Source of the DNA: Begonia masoniana
Taxonomy: Eukaryota; Streptophyta; Magnoliopsida; Cucurbitales; Begoniaceae
DNA length: 64,000 nucleotides
Direction of reading: 5' to 3'
Assembly (NCBI GenBank): GCA_022432975.1
Contig: CM039509.1
Location: 26,241,242-26,305,241 of the forward strand
Positions within the stretch are counted from its first letter, which is position 1. Each line of letters starts with the position of its first letter. Below the pieces are notes generated by a model. That model searched no databases. It was not told the DNA's origin and saw nothing but the letters and a program-made list of their open reading frames with translations. This document shows positions 22,674 to 34,319 of the stretch, one piece after another. The translations under genes were made by a program, and so were the position numbers.

Positions 22674-24009
22674 GAGGTGTCCCGAATTGAGCCGAGAACA
22701 GCAACATAGAATTGTCATTACTCTAATCTTCGATTTTGCAGCCTCATTTTGTATCAAGGAGGCGTGAAGAAGATGACCCTATTGAGACTTGTAGGGTTAT
22801 GAAACCTTTTATGAGGAAGAGTACAAACAAGAATTGTTTTTACAATTGCAAAGTTTGAACCAAGGATCACTATCGATTGAAGAATACTTAACCTAATTTG
22901 AAACACTCAAGATTAAGAGTGGGATTGAAGAACTCGAAGAGTAAGCAGTTGCAAGATTCATAAGGGATTTACATAGAGAGATTGGTGACATTGGGGAGCT
23001 ACAAACCGTAGATACCATGGATGCAGTGGTACAATTTTCTTTGAAAGTTGAAAGGCAAGTCAAGAGAAAAGGCAAGGGAGTTAGCAATTGGTTACCTCCT
23101 AAAACCGATAACTCTTTCAAGCCACCAACTAAGTTGGAGGACAAAAATCCTTTTGCTAAGAATTGGCCTCCAAAAGGGGTAGAAGTCAAAAAAATAGTGA
23201 AGGATTCTAATCGACCAAGAGCAAGAGAGATCAAGTGCTTTAAATGTCTTGGATTGGGACACAATACTTCCCAATGTCCCAATAGAAGAGTAATGGTTAT
23301 TAAAGAAAGCATCGGTGAAGTAGTAAGCGAGGATGAGCAAGAGGGAAGTTCTGTTTAGGACCTTGGGAATCAAGAGGAGGTTTCTCATGCACAAGAGGGG
23401 CCGTTTTTGATGGTTATCCGAAGAGCCATCATGTCCAAGGTCAATAATGAGGATTGTCAACGGAAGAATATCTTCCATAGCCAGTGTTTGATCAAGGAGA
23501 AAGTTTGCTCTCTTATTATCGATGGAAGGAATTGCACCAATGTGGCTTATCTTAAATTAGTAGACAAGCTCGAATTGGAGATCACTACGCATCCAAACCC
23601 CTACAAGTTAAGGTGGTTGAATGATCGGGATGACGTCAACTTTCCAAACAAGTGTGCATAGAATTTTCTATCGGGGGTTACAAAAATAAGATGTTTTGTG
23701 ATGTGGTATCTATGAATGCTAGCCACCTTTTGTTGGAAAAACTGTGGCAATTTGATAGGAGAGTCACTCATGATGGGTACTCCAATTTCTACTCTTTGAA
23801 ATTCGGGGGAAAATTGATTAAGTTAGTCCCACTCAAGCAAGAGCAAATGGCCAAAGATAAAGAAGTGAGGAGGAAAGAAAGAGATAAGTCTAATCTTTTC
23901 ATGTCCAAGAAGGAATTGAAGAAGTCGCTCTTAGAGGGAGGGCCTCTCATTCTTATATTGTTTGGGGAAAAAATATGGAAGAGCTAGGAGAACTTCCCAT
24001 GGAAGTTAG
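22674..24009 (+). pseudogene. Decayed gypsy gag and protease-like region
   Basis: Downstream of the chromovirus, a broken gag can be followed: SIEEYLT, then FETLKIKSGIEELEE with stops, VDTMDAVVQFSLKVERQV, and a zinc knuckle CFKCLGLGHNTSQC at about 23238. Next comes a protease-like segment: KVCSLIIDGRNCTNVAYL (about 23500), CDVVSMNASHLLLEKLWQFD and VTHDGYSNFYSL. The usual protease glycine-serine is replaced (DGRN), and several frameshifts and stops are present. No reverse transcriptase follows, because another gypsy LTR begins at 24010. It is related to, but not the same copy as, the gag at 8838-10585. Confidence 0.75.
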
Positions 24010-26422
24010 TGTAATATCCGGCCTGTACGGAATTTCATATTTTCATATATGTGACATTTTTGGTAAATATGTCAATTCAAATCAATTTCGCAAACGGTAA
24101 GCTTTATTACGATCCTAACGATTAATAGGAATTTTGAGGAATTTACAGGATTTTTCGGAGTAAGAACGCTATATTCTGAGTAATTAAGTTTCTCGTAATA
24201 TAAATAACGTTTTGGTAAAAATACTAAATGACGTTCGAATTGCGAACAGAAAGTTTTAATGGAACCCTGGTAGTAAATTGAAGTTATTGGTGAAGTAAGA
24301 AAATTTGGAGAAACCGAATCGTCGGTTAATTAAGGAAACGAAGGACGAAACAAATAGAAAATCAAACAAAGGGCAAAAGGGTAATTTGCAAAGTCAAAAT
24401 TAATTTAAAAACCAAATTCCTCTTCTTCTCCCTCACCCACGATTTCTCTCCTGCGATTTCCATTTCCCTCCTCCGGCGAACCCACAGTTTTCTCCTTCTC
24501 CGGCGCTCGTTCTTCCTCCGACGACCTCCGATCCTTCGCGTGTTCTTCTCCTCTCGCAACCCTAGGTAATAATCTATGATTTCGGAACGTTAATTTTTGG
24601 TTTTCACGGAGTTAGAATGTTAGGGTTTTTCGTTAGGTTTTCGATTAAAAATGCGATTTAGGGTTCGTAATTAATAGGTTTGCCGTAATAAAGGATATAA
24701 AGGATATATTGAACGTTATTGGACGAATTTAAACCGATTTATGAAAAAGTTAAAAATTAGGGATTTTCGGGTTTTTAAGGAAAAACTCGTAAATTGCGAA
24801 TTGAGGTGCCGAGCGTAAATTGCTTGAATAGATAGCTCGATAAATTGGATTAGAACTTTAGGAAGTTTCCTTAGTTAAAGTTTTGTAAATTTGGACGATC
24901 GATAGCTTAAATTAGTTTTAACGTCGATATTATGTTTTGCTTTAGACAAACAACGCTCGTGGACGGAGCTTGAGCTGCTTTGGACACGAGGTAAGTTCTC
25001 GTGATTCTTTTCTGGCCGATCGGCCTACACCGTACATCGAAGTCGTTTCGAGGAGTTTGGTGACGCACTAATTTATATTGCTTTGGTTGGGTAGTTAGGT
25101 TTAATTGTTTTGTAGTTTATGTTTTACCGTCTTGATGGTATGTATGCTGAGTGTTTAAATTCCGTTATGAACTGTTCATGCATCACGTGTTTTAAAGAAA
25201 GAGCATGAAAATGAATTTCTACACGATGTTTTTAAGAAAATGGTAATGCGGCCTGGAGAGGGGCTATTGATCTATTGTGTAGGCACGAAGGGGTCTGTCA
25301 CAATACCGCATTTAACACATACTCATACAGTTATAGGTCACGCGAGATGGGGCTCAGGCACGGCTGTACGTGTTGTAAGCGTGTACCCCCCTCTTCTAGC
25401 TGGAAAGAGTAGCCCTACCGCTGGATGTGCTCTCTCCGGTTAGGAGGCTGAGATCTCGGTGACACCCACAGAGTAAAGAAAATGCTGCATGATTTCTGAA
25501 CTCACTCGCATAGCATATAGTTGCATTTATGAGGGCTTGCTGAGATTTTTATCTCATAGTGTATTGTATGGTGTAGGTGATTACGAGGATACAGGTGAGG
25601 ATGAGATTCCTCCTCCTGAGGCATGAGTCCAGTTGACGAGGGATGGCTGCGGTGGTGTGCTGGCGCAGTCGAGGCTTACCGACTCGTGGGGACAGTATGT
25701 ATAGATTTTGAGGGTTTTAAGTTATTTTGGATAGGATAGGAAAATTGTATAGACATTTTAGGATGTTTGGTTCTGGTAGTTGATAGGTTACCTTTCGTAG
25801 TTTAAACGTTTTGTAAATGTATTTTGAAAATGTTTTGATATTAGGGAAATGTCTGATTTTTAAACATATCAACGCAAATTGTTTTTACGAAAATTGGTTA
25901 CGTGTTAATGGGGTTTTGAGTTGTTGTTTCGGGTGGTTGATGAAGTGGGGAATGAGGTGAATTTGAATGTATTATATCAGATTGTAAGTTTGATTATGTA
26001 CGTGGAGCAGGAGGAAGAAATGAGGAAAGAAAAGGAAGGGGGGCAGAACGCCTGGCGAACATTTGCCAGGCGTGGCGATTGCATCGCCGCCATCTGGAGA
26101 AATCCATAGGGTGTGGCGATTGCTCGCCACAGGCGATTGCTCGCCACAAGCGAGTAATCGCCTGTTGCAATCGCCTATGGGGCGATTATTCGCCCCATTT
26201 ATGGGCGAATATTCGCCTCCTTTTTTTTATTAATTATTTATTTAATTAATTTAAGTTTTAATTAAATTGTTTTAAGTTTTAATTAAATTGTTTTAAAAGT
26301 TAGAATTCAATTCCGATTTCGATTCTGGTTTCGATTTCGGTTCAGGTTCCGCTTAGAGTGTATTTAAAGTTTAAAAAAAATAAAATAGTACGGAAGTTGG
26401 GTACAGTGTCGGTGTCGTGACA
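24010..26422 (+). mobile_element. 5' LTR of a second plus-strand gypsy element
   Basis: Runs from TGTAATATCCGG to GGTGTCGTGACA (2.4 kb), followed by a primer-binding site. It shares motifs with the minus-strand LTR at 3248-5742. Flanking GTTAG (24005-24009) is the candidate target duplication; the other end is lost. It includes a hairpin-rich block (26061-26220). Confidence 0.85.
26061..26220. repeat. Cluster of short GGCGATT hairpins
   Basis: Within 160 bp there are several near-perfect short inverted repeats, such as GTGGCGATTGCTCGCCAC, GGGGCGATTATTCGCCCC and GGGCGAATATTCGCC. They are all built from GGCGA and its complement TCGCC, and larger pairings are possible between neighbours. Confidence 0.8.
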
Positions 26423-26428
26423 AATTTA

Positions 26429-26440
26429 TGGTATCAGAGC
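26429..26440 (+). other. tRNA-iMet primer-binding site
   Basis: TGGTATCAGAGC, six bases after the LTR. Confidence 0.92.
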
Positions 26441-26569
26441 CCCCGGGTTTTAAAATCGGTTCTGTAGACTTCTCGACTGCACAGCCACTACGCGGACATT
26501 CTTCATCAACTGTAAGTACGTTTATAGCTTTATTTGGTTTCTAGTTTCTTAGAATATTTGTTTTAACTT

Positions 26570-29500
26570 TTGTATAGGAATTTTATAAATAGGGTGCGTC
26601 CACGAGATGACCGAGATGACACGATCGATACTCTCAAGGATTTTATCGCCCAGCAGTCTCAACATATGGAGCGTCAGGCTCAGCAAATGGAGAGACAGTC
26701 TCAACAGCTGGGTACCATGATAGACCGAGAGGGCAGTAGAGCTCGAGAGACAGCTGCTTCTGGTAACCGTGGGATGGAGAGATTTCAGAAGCTCCAGCCC
26801 CGTATCTTTAACGGACAGTCTACGGATCCCGCTTCAGCCGAGGAGTGGATTCGTACTATGGAAGACATGTTGACCTACGCTAGCATTGAAGACGGAGAAA
26901 AGGTGGCATTAGTGACTTACCACCTGGCTTTAGATGCCCGATTCTGGTGGGACACCGTTAAGGCAACCACTGATATTACGATTATGGGCTGGGAATGATT
27001 CAAAGAGCTATTTTATGACAAGTACTTCAGCCATACGGTGCGAGAGGCCAAGATGGTTGAGTTTATGCAGTTTCGGCAAGTTGGTACGATTGCCGAGTAT
27101 GTGAGGAAGTTTGAAGCCCTTTCGAGATTTGCGCCACGTCAGGTCAGCGTAAACGAGGACAAGGTATGCCGGTTCTTACAGGGACTTAGCCAGCAGTTTC
27201 GGATGCGCCTTACCATATCAGGGGTACGAAATGTATCCTATGATGAGATAGTGGCTAGAGCTCTTGATATTGAGGCCGTTGATTAGAGTTCTGTCAAACC
27301 GAGGGAGCCAGCTAAGGGCTTCTTTCGAGAGATTCACCCTCAGATCAGGGGCAAGGGCTGGCAACCTAGGGCACAGCCTCAGCAACAACAACAAAGGGGA
27401 GTTAAAAGGCCTCTTGAGGGAGGCAACGACCGAGGGAAAGGGAAGCAAGTACAAGGGGCATCTCAGATACCTATTTGCCCTAAGTGTCTGAAGGAGCACA
27501 GTGGCCAGTGCAGAGTGGGCATAAATGTGTGTTATCGTTGTGGAGATGCGGGCCATTTCGTCATAGATTGTCCTAAGCCGGGCCGAGATCAGTCAGGCAG
27601 TGATCAGAGGAGGATTATGCCGAGGATCTTCGCATTTATCGAACCTGGTGGTGTTGATAACTAGGATCAGCCTGCCGTGATAGCAGGTACTATATTGGTT
27701 TCTGGTGTTCCTGTATTTTCTTTATTAGACACGGGGGCTACGCATTTCTTTGTTTCCACCGCTTGTGTGTCTAGATTGAGGCTTGCGCCTGAGTTAGCAG
27801 AATGCGAGTATAGTGTGATGCTACCTTCAGGAGAGCGTATGCAGTCAGGTCGTGTAGTTCAGGGCAATATTATCTCGATTGGGGACAGAACTCTATGCTC
27901 GCCTTATTGTTATGGGCATAGAACACTATGATCTGATCTTAGGGATAGACTGGCTAGCACAGCACTTCGCCACCATCGATTGTCGATCTGGGATTCTGAC
28001 CTTTCGACCCCCGGGTAAAGCTGAGTTTTCTTATCAGGCGATGAGTAGATTGAGTAGCTCGCCTATTTCTTATTCCATGAAGGTCAATGAGCAGTTTAAA
28101 GGTGCGTGCTCTATTTATTTGGCCTCTGTATTTGATTGTCAGTTGCCTAGCGGAGAAAAGTCAAGCGACATTCCTATTGTCAGAGAGTTCTCTGGGATCT
28201 TTCTTGATGATCTTCCCGGGTTACCACCAGACCGAGAGATCGGATTCACTATTGATGTCTATCCAAACTCCGCGCCGAGGTTTCAGAACCTGTATCGGTT
28301 GGCACCAGCTGAGTTGAGGGAACTGAGGACTCAGTTGGACGAGCTGTTAGAGAAGGGTTTTATTCGACCCAGTGTTTCACCCTGGGTGTGCCTGTTCTAT
28401 TCGTCAAGAAGAAAGACGGGACCCTCAGGATGTGCATTGGCTACAGAGAGTTGAATAAACTTACAGTGAAGAATAAATATCTGTTGCCTCGGATCGATGA
28501 TTTATTTGATCAGCTGCAAGGTGCCCGAGTATTTTCGAGGGTTGATCTACGCTCGGGTTACAATCAACTGAAGGTCCAGAAGGATGATATACCGAAGACG
28601 GCATTCCGAACGAGGTATGGGCATTATGAGTTTCTTGTCATGTCTTTTGGACTTACTAATGCCCCTGCAGCGTTTATGGATTTGATGAACCGTGTCTTCA
28701 AGGAGTATCTGGACAAGTTTGTGGTGGTTTTCATCGACGACATTCTGATCTACTCTAAGACGAAGGAAGAACACGAGGAGCACTTAAGAATAGTTTTGAG
28801 GATTTTATGCCAGCACCAGTTGTATCCAAAGTTCTCTAAGTGCGAGTTCTGGCTGGATCGAGTCAGTTTTCTTGGCCACATTATATCAGAAGAAGGGGTT
28901 TCTGTGGATTCGAGTAAAATTCAGGCGGTCAGAGATTGGCCACAATCGAAGAACGTACGAGAGGTGCGCAGATTTCTCGGGTTAGTCGGTTATTACTGGA
29001 AGTTTATTGAGGGATTCTCGAAGATCGCACTTCCTCTTTCACGACTGACTCGTAAGAACGAGAGGTTTATATGGTCGTCTTCTTGTGATGATAGTTTTGT
29101 GGAGTTAAAGCAGAGATTGACCACCGCTCCAGTACTGGCGTTACCTGTTGAAGGTGACAAGTTCAGTATTTATTGTGATGCGTCAGGAGTTGGACTAGAT
29201 TGTGTGTTGATGCAGGAGGGGAGAGTTATTGCCTATGCTTCTCGGCAGTTGAAGCCGTATGAGCAGAATTACCCTACACACGACCTTGAGCTAGCAGCTG
29301 TGGTCTTCGCACTGAAGATATGGAGACATTATTTATATAGGCAGCAGTGGGAGATATTTTCTGACCACAAGAGTTTGAAGTATTTATTTACGCAGAAGGA
29401 GCTGAATATGCATCAGAGAAGGTGGCTTGAGTTCGTCAAAGACTAGGATTTTGATATCAAGTACCCTCCAGGAAAGGCGAATAAGGTTGTTGATGCCTTG

Positions 29501-30357
29501 AGTAGAGTGCCTTATGCGAGTCATCCTTCGTTAGCAGTGATGTCAGTTACGCTGCGGTCTGAGATTGAGAGGTTCGACGTTGAGATAGTGGCAGAGTTGT
29601 CCAGTATGCTCACCAACATTTCTCTCGGGCCAACTATTCTAGATCGTATACGTGAGGCTCAGCAGAATGATACGGAGTTTGAGGAGCTTCGATCGAGCAT
29701 GACATTGGGAGACTCGTCAGATTTCCATTTATCAGAGGATGGTATTCTGAAGTTCAGGCATAGGTGGTACGTGCCTAACGACGAGGATCTGAAGAAAGAG
29801 ATATTGGTCGAGGCATATTCTTCGGCGTATTCTGTGCACCCGGGAAGTACCAAGATGTACCGGGATTTGAAACAACACTTCTGGTGGGCGAACATGAAGA
29901 GGGAGGTTGCCAAGTACGTTGAGACCTGTTTAGTATGTCAACAGGTGAAGGCAGAGCACCAGAGACCGGCCGAAACGTTATTGCCACTACCGATTCCGGA
30001 GTGGAAATGGGAGCAGATCTCCATGGATTTTATTGTGGGGCTCCCGAGGACGACGAAGGGCCATGATGGTATATGGGTGATCGTGGACAGATTGACAAAG
30101 TCGGCTCACTTCTTATCTGTGAAGATGGCATCTTCTATGGATCAGCTCGCAGAGCTCTATGTACAGGAGATTGTGAGATTGCACGGAGTGCCGGTTTCTA
30201 TTGTCTCGGATCGAGATCCGAGGTTCACGTCAAAGTTCTGGAAGAGTCTGCACAAAGCTATGGGGACTCAGCTTAATTTCAGCACAGCATTTCATCCTCA
30301 GACTGATGGTCAGACAGAGAGGACGAATCAGATTTTGGAGGATATGCTTAGAGCATG
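26570..30357 (+). pseudogene. Broken gypsy gag-pol, truncated in integrase
   Basis: Domains follow the normal gypsy order: gag (AEEWIRTMEDM, about 26840), zinc knuckle (CYRCGDAGHFVIDC, about 27530), protease (LLDTGATHFFVS, about 27720), reverse transcriptase with [10 protein letters not shown] (about 28735), RNase H ([18 protein letters not shown], about 29175), integrase zinc domain ([11 protein letters not shown], about 29840) and integrase core up to QTDGQTERTNQILEDML (about 30300). In-frame stops occur at 26996, 27284, 27662 and 29444, with frameshifts near 27890 and 28390. Homology stops abruptly at about 30357, removing the integrase C-terminus, 3' LTR and polypurine tract. The sequence is close to the chromovirus at 13110 but a distinct family. 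Confidence 0.88.
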
Positions 30358-30360
30358 GTT

Positions 30361-30774
30361 TTCTCCAAACTAGGTGAGCCTATTTCAATTTCTGCTTTAC
30401 TGGTAGCTTCGAATGCTTGGGAGAGTATAAATGTATTTTTTGAAGCCGAATGAGTGAGCTAATTCGGGTTGTGTGGTACACTCGAATGCTCAATGAACTA
30501 ATTTTCTAAACTAAGTGGGTCTTTAGAAATTTTAGCATTTAGAAGGAGTTTAATGAGAGTCCTCATGTTGTTATGTCTATGACTTTAGGTCGAGTGAGCT
30601 CACCGGGTATCTTTCACCCGATATTTTCCCTGGGGGAGACCGGTATAGTGAAGTATGCATGGTGCCTTCGGGCCATACATCCCAACAGTAGGATTCTGTA
30701 TTGTGTGAAAGTGTCTGTATGTCATGCATCATGTTTTTTTTGAAAGATACGACAATGAATTATACATGCAGGAA
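30361..30774 (+). mobile_element. Possible gypsy LTR fragment before the assembly gap
   Basis: Non-coding DNA with features seen in gypsy LTRs (GGAGACCGGTATAGTG and CCTTCGGGCCATACATCCC). It abuts the truncated integrase and runs into the gap. No gene is visible. Confidence 0.3.
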
Positions 30775-30874
30775 NNNNNNNNNNNNNNNNNNNNNNNNNN
30801 NNNNNNNNNNNNNNNNNNNNNNNNNNNNNNNNNNNNNNNNNNNNNNNNNNNNNNNNNNNNNNNNNNNNNNNNNN
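30775..30874. other. Assembly gap of 100 Ns
   Basis: Exactly 100 Ns, a conventional placeholder, so the true distance is unknown. Open frames that read through it are artefacts. Confidence 0.99.
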
Positions 30875-31451
30875 ATACGGGTGTAAAGCCACTATGACTA
30901 ACAGCCAGCAGCCGAAGCACAATCATTGATTTTCATCATATCCAGGGGATTTTTGGTTCAAACGGGCGGTCAAAGCATTTCATATTTCCTTCAGTAATCA
31001 CCAAAGAGGGAAGAAAAAAAATGGCACATTAGAAGACAGATTACAATGGAGAAAGTGGCCAAAATGAAGGGCTCAAATTACCGAGGTCAAGGGTGTATGG
31101 GCAATATTGAAAAGGTGAGCTTTTTATCCAGCGATAACTAAATTCCTCGGTATTAACTGGTTATTGTTGCCTGCTTGCATCCATTGACCATTTCTATAGT
31201 GAAAGGTGTAATTTTTGTTCAACTTCTATCAATAATGTCTTATGGGGATTTGGAATGGGAAAATAGGCATTCACAGAGATGATTCCATCTCTTACTTTTT
31301 CTCAAACAAGAACGATCATTAAATTACACCTCGTTCTTACTTCTATCTTTTGTTTTTGCTTCTACTTTTAGCTTTTAACTCCCCGATTGATCAATAAGCA
31401 TTTCAAGTAGAAAATAACTTGGAGTAATGAATGATTTTATATATCCATCTT

Positions 31452-31573
31452 CAAAAATTGTGTGTTTTAGTTAACTAACCTGCAATCTTCAAATATTCTC
31501 ATAGGTTTTGGACCGTGGAGAGAGGATTGAGCTTCTAGTGGACAAAACAGAGAACCTACAGTTTCAGGTTTTG
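31452..31573 (+). repeat. Duplicated VAMP exon block, copy 1 (partner 33983-34104)
   Basis: About 120 bp, from AAAATTGTGTGTTTTAG through the whole 63-bp exon to the first donor bases, recurs at 33983-34104 with only a few differences. The two copies bracket the inserted RPL35 segment. Confidence 0.9.
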
Positions 31574-31848
31574 CGAAGGCTCGTCGCAAAACTTTCCTCC
31601 TCCACAATTCTCCAAATAGCGCCCGTCTAACCCTGACCTTTTCAACCTTAGAATCCTTAGTTTCAAAAATAGGAGAAAGCTTAAATTTCTTCCCTGATAA
31701 ATACTTTGAAATTGGATCCACAGATTGATCAGATTCAGACATTGGTTGAATCACAAACTCTATTTTCGATTCAGATATAGACAGCCTTCGCCTTGGAGAA
31801 AGTGAACCCCATTTTGGACAAGGTGACGCCTTCCTAATTTGAATCCAA
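31467..31848 (-). other. Unidentified exon-like open frame fused next to a lipase exon 1
   Basis: On the minus strand, an open frame runs from about 31848 to 31570 and reads through into the antisense of the VAMP exon. Its own part includes [18 protein letters not shown] and [16 protein letters not shown], a basic, serine-rich protein I do not recognise. It starts where the intron after the lipase-like exon 1 (31889-31912) would end in an AG, so it looks like a foreign exon joined in place of lipase exon 2. It may be a gene fragment picked up during the rearrangement. Confidence 0.35.
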
Positions 31849-31888
31849 TCAAAAATAATATTTTTTATAAGTTTATCAGTTTGCTAAC

Positions 31889-31912
31889 CTCTTCGTACCT
31901 GATGTTCTCCAT
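31889..31912 (-). pseudogene. First exon of a lipase-like gene (orphan copy)
   Basis: The minus strand encodes MENIRYEE followed by a GTTAGC donor. It parallels exon 1 (MENIIYED) at 45875-45898 of the lipase-like gene, with the same intron start. The following lipase exons are absent here. It stands head to head with RPL35 copy 1. Confidence 0.65.
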
Positions 31913-32258
31913 CTCAATCATCTGTAAACATCGTAACAGCAATGGAAAGAGAGAGAAAGCAAGAGAGAGAGAGAGAGAGAGAGCATGATGTAGGTTTTCA
32001 TGTTATTTTTCAGAAAATTTAAAAATAATAAACTTAAAAAGACCACCGACGCTGGACAGCCTGGACTAATGGACCAGCCTGCCACCTAAAATTAGGCCCA
32101 ATCCAATTGAATTGGGCCTAGTGCAGCCCATCTTTAATTAACAGGAAAAGCTAGTTCCGCCAACAAAAATATGAAACCCCTGAGCGTCAATTCAGTCGCG
32201 CCTCGCGCGAGGAGAAGGGGAGGCGTTTCTGCAGTTGTGGATCTTTCTCGCTATAGCA

Positions 32259-33029
32259 ATGGGTATGTCTTACAGCATTCAAACTGTTCTCTCTTGTTTT
32301 TCTTTTTTTCAAAAGACTAGGTCTTAACTGAATTTCGTTTTCGTTTGTGGTTTGTGGTTTGTGATGGGTGCAGACGTTAGGCAGAAATCAAAAGCTGATC
32401 TTCGGAGTCAGTTCAAAGATCTGAAAGCCGAGCTTGCTAATCTTTGTGGAGATCCGAACCGGCTCTCGAAAGTGTAATTTTTTTTTGTCGCCTATTATGT
32501 TTTCTTTGTTTCATGAGATTCATTTATGTTTCTAAAAGTTTTTATGGCTTTGATTTCAGCAAGCTCGTGAAGGCTTCGATCACACAGGTATTGACTGATC
32601 TCGCAAAAGCAGAAGAAGAAGAGGCGTTTGCCTCTAGATTTACGCACCAAGTAATAGCTTTGCTTCAATCTTATTCTTTGTTTCTGTTGAGTACTTGATT
32701 AGTTTCGAGGCAAATGCTATTATACAAAACTAATCATAGATATATGCCCTGCACTGGAATAAACACCAGTAATACTTATTTGTTTCTTGAGTCTAAGGTA
32801 TCCAAGTATCAATTTTATGTGATTTTCTATAACATATACAGTTGTTAGTTATTAGGTTCTGTTTTAATTTTTTTTTTTTTTTTTGTGAATGTCTCTCTTT
32901 TTCTTAATGACTGTTGCTTTCATCTCTCTAATGAGTTTTTATCTGTTTTGTAGGCATCTCTAAAAACTGAGTGAGAGAAGAAGGATGAAGTGTACTTCCA
33001 ATTGAGGAAGTATGCCCATTAAGGTGTAG
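32259..33029 (+). pseudogene. RPL35: RPL35 pseudogene, copy 1
   Basis: RPL35 is a large-subunit ribosomal protein. The intron layout is kept: exon 1 is ATGG (32259-32262), exon 2 32374-32473 (VRQKSKADL, DLKAELANL), exon 3 32560-32649, exon 4 32954-33029. Exon 2 lacks the normal ARIKVHEL start. In exon 3 a two-base loss after QVLT shifts the frame; in the shifted frame ISQKQKKKRRLPLDLRTK is legible, with an internal deletion relative to the family. In exon 4, SLKTE is followed by TGA instead of arginine, and an extra C shifts the terminal YAIKV. These lesions recur in copy 3, so copies descend from an already broken gene. Confidence 0.88.
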
Positions 33030-33982
33030 GGTATTTCCCAGAATTTGATTAACATGATGTTATGAGACGTTTATTTGTTCTTACCATTGAATCTGGATCT
33101 TGTTTTAATGTTTGCTGAATTGGTGAATGCTTTGTACATATCAAATACTTGGTATCTTTGTTGATCTCTGTATATGGTCAAGTTTTTATCTGTTTCTAAT
33201 GTGTGGTTCAGTTTAGTTTCATAAATGTAATTAGCATGTGATCAATTTAATACAACTAAAAAACAAGACCTTAACGCATGGAGAAAGCAATAAAAGTCAC
33301 CTTTAGACGTGAATATGAAATGTTAAGTCTAATGTACCTCGTATGGCCAACCATCAACAATAAAGTAACCATCTAATATCTATTGTTGAAAATGCATGTG
33401 CTTCTTGAATGTTCAGCCCAATTTCAGCTAGCAATGAAGTCAACTGCAAAATTTGAATGAATAATCTAGAAAACAACTTCCAACCAAATATAGAACTGAC
33501 CACAGCGCCGGTCATCTTTAATTTACAAGTTTTATATTGAGGCTCAATTATAACCAACTTGGTTGAGTTTTTCACAAGCTTTTGTGATTCAATTGTTTAG
33601 ATTACGCATTATAAAAGATTCTGCTGGAAAAGTAATAGTTTTAAATTGATGGTGTGTATTCATTAATACCTGACTTACAAAGTTTAGGCTTATCGTCTGT
33701 CGAGAAGGTGATCTCGTGCATGGGCCTGCATGAAATGTAAATGACTTCAGCATGGCACTGACCAGATTATAGTTTTATATATATATATCTATCTTAAAAT
33801 AGTAGAATCTAAAAATTCAATCAAAAAGCATTGCTCTGTTAACCACGTAACTATTGTATCAGAGTTTACTCAAATAAAATAATTTACCTGCAAAATTATG
33901 TCCTGGCATTGACAGAGTGCTCCTCATCATAACCATGAAGTTGATCAGCTTCAAGTGCAATTGTGTGTTGATCAGCTTATAA

Positions 33983-34104
33983 GCAAAATTGTGTGTTTTA
34001 GTTAACTAACATGCAATCTTCAAATATTCTCATAGGTTTTGGATCGTGGAGAGAGGATTGAGCTTCTAGTGGACAAAACAGAGAACCTACAATTTCAGGT
34101 TTGA
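33983..34104 (+). repeat. Duplicated VAMP exon block, copy 2
   Basis: This is the second copy of the block; it is the one that remains joined to the terminal membrane-anchor exon. Confidence 0.9.
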
Positions 34105-34319
34105 AACTTGTTTTAGGAGACTTTCTTATTAATTTTTCTCGATTACAACTTCCCCTTTTAAAATACGAAAATCAGGCGGATAGCTTCCAAAGGCAAGGCC
34201 GGGAACTGCGAAGAAAGACGTGGCTTCAGAATCTCCAAATGAAGGTGATGATCGGAGGAGCCATCCTCATCTTCATCATTATAATTTGGTCCATCGTGTG
34301 CCGCATTTTCAAATGCTGA

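Larger units (their letters stand above)
31040..34319 (+). pseudogene. Broken VAMP72-type R-SNARE gene, C-terminal exons
   Basis: R-SNAREs of the plant VAMP72 group drive vesicle fusion at the plasma membrane and endosome. Three exon types are visible. At about 31057-31114 the SNARE-motif start (KVAKMK, AQITEVKG, MGNIEK) can be read only across two frameshifts and ends at a GTGAGC donor. Exon [19 protein letters not shown] occurs twice, at 31505-31567 and 34036-34098, each with AG and GT borders. The last exon (34176-34319) encodes ADSFQRQGRELRRKTWLQ, then a C-terminal membrane anchor and a cytosolic tail CRIFKC before TGA. About 2.5 kb carrying an RPL35 pseudogene separates the duplicated exons. 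The longin domain is not visible and may lie upstream across the gap. Resemblance to VAMP727-like proteins is my inference. Confidence 0.85.
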
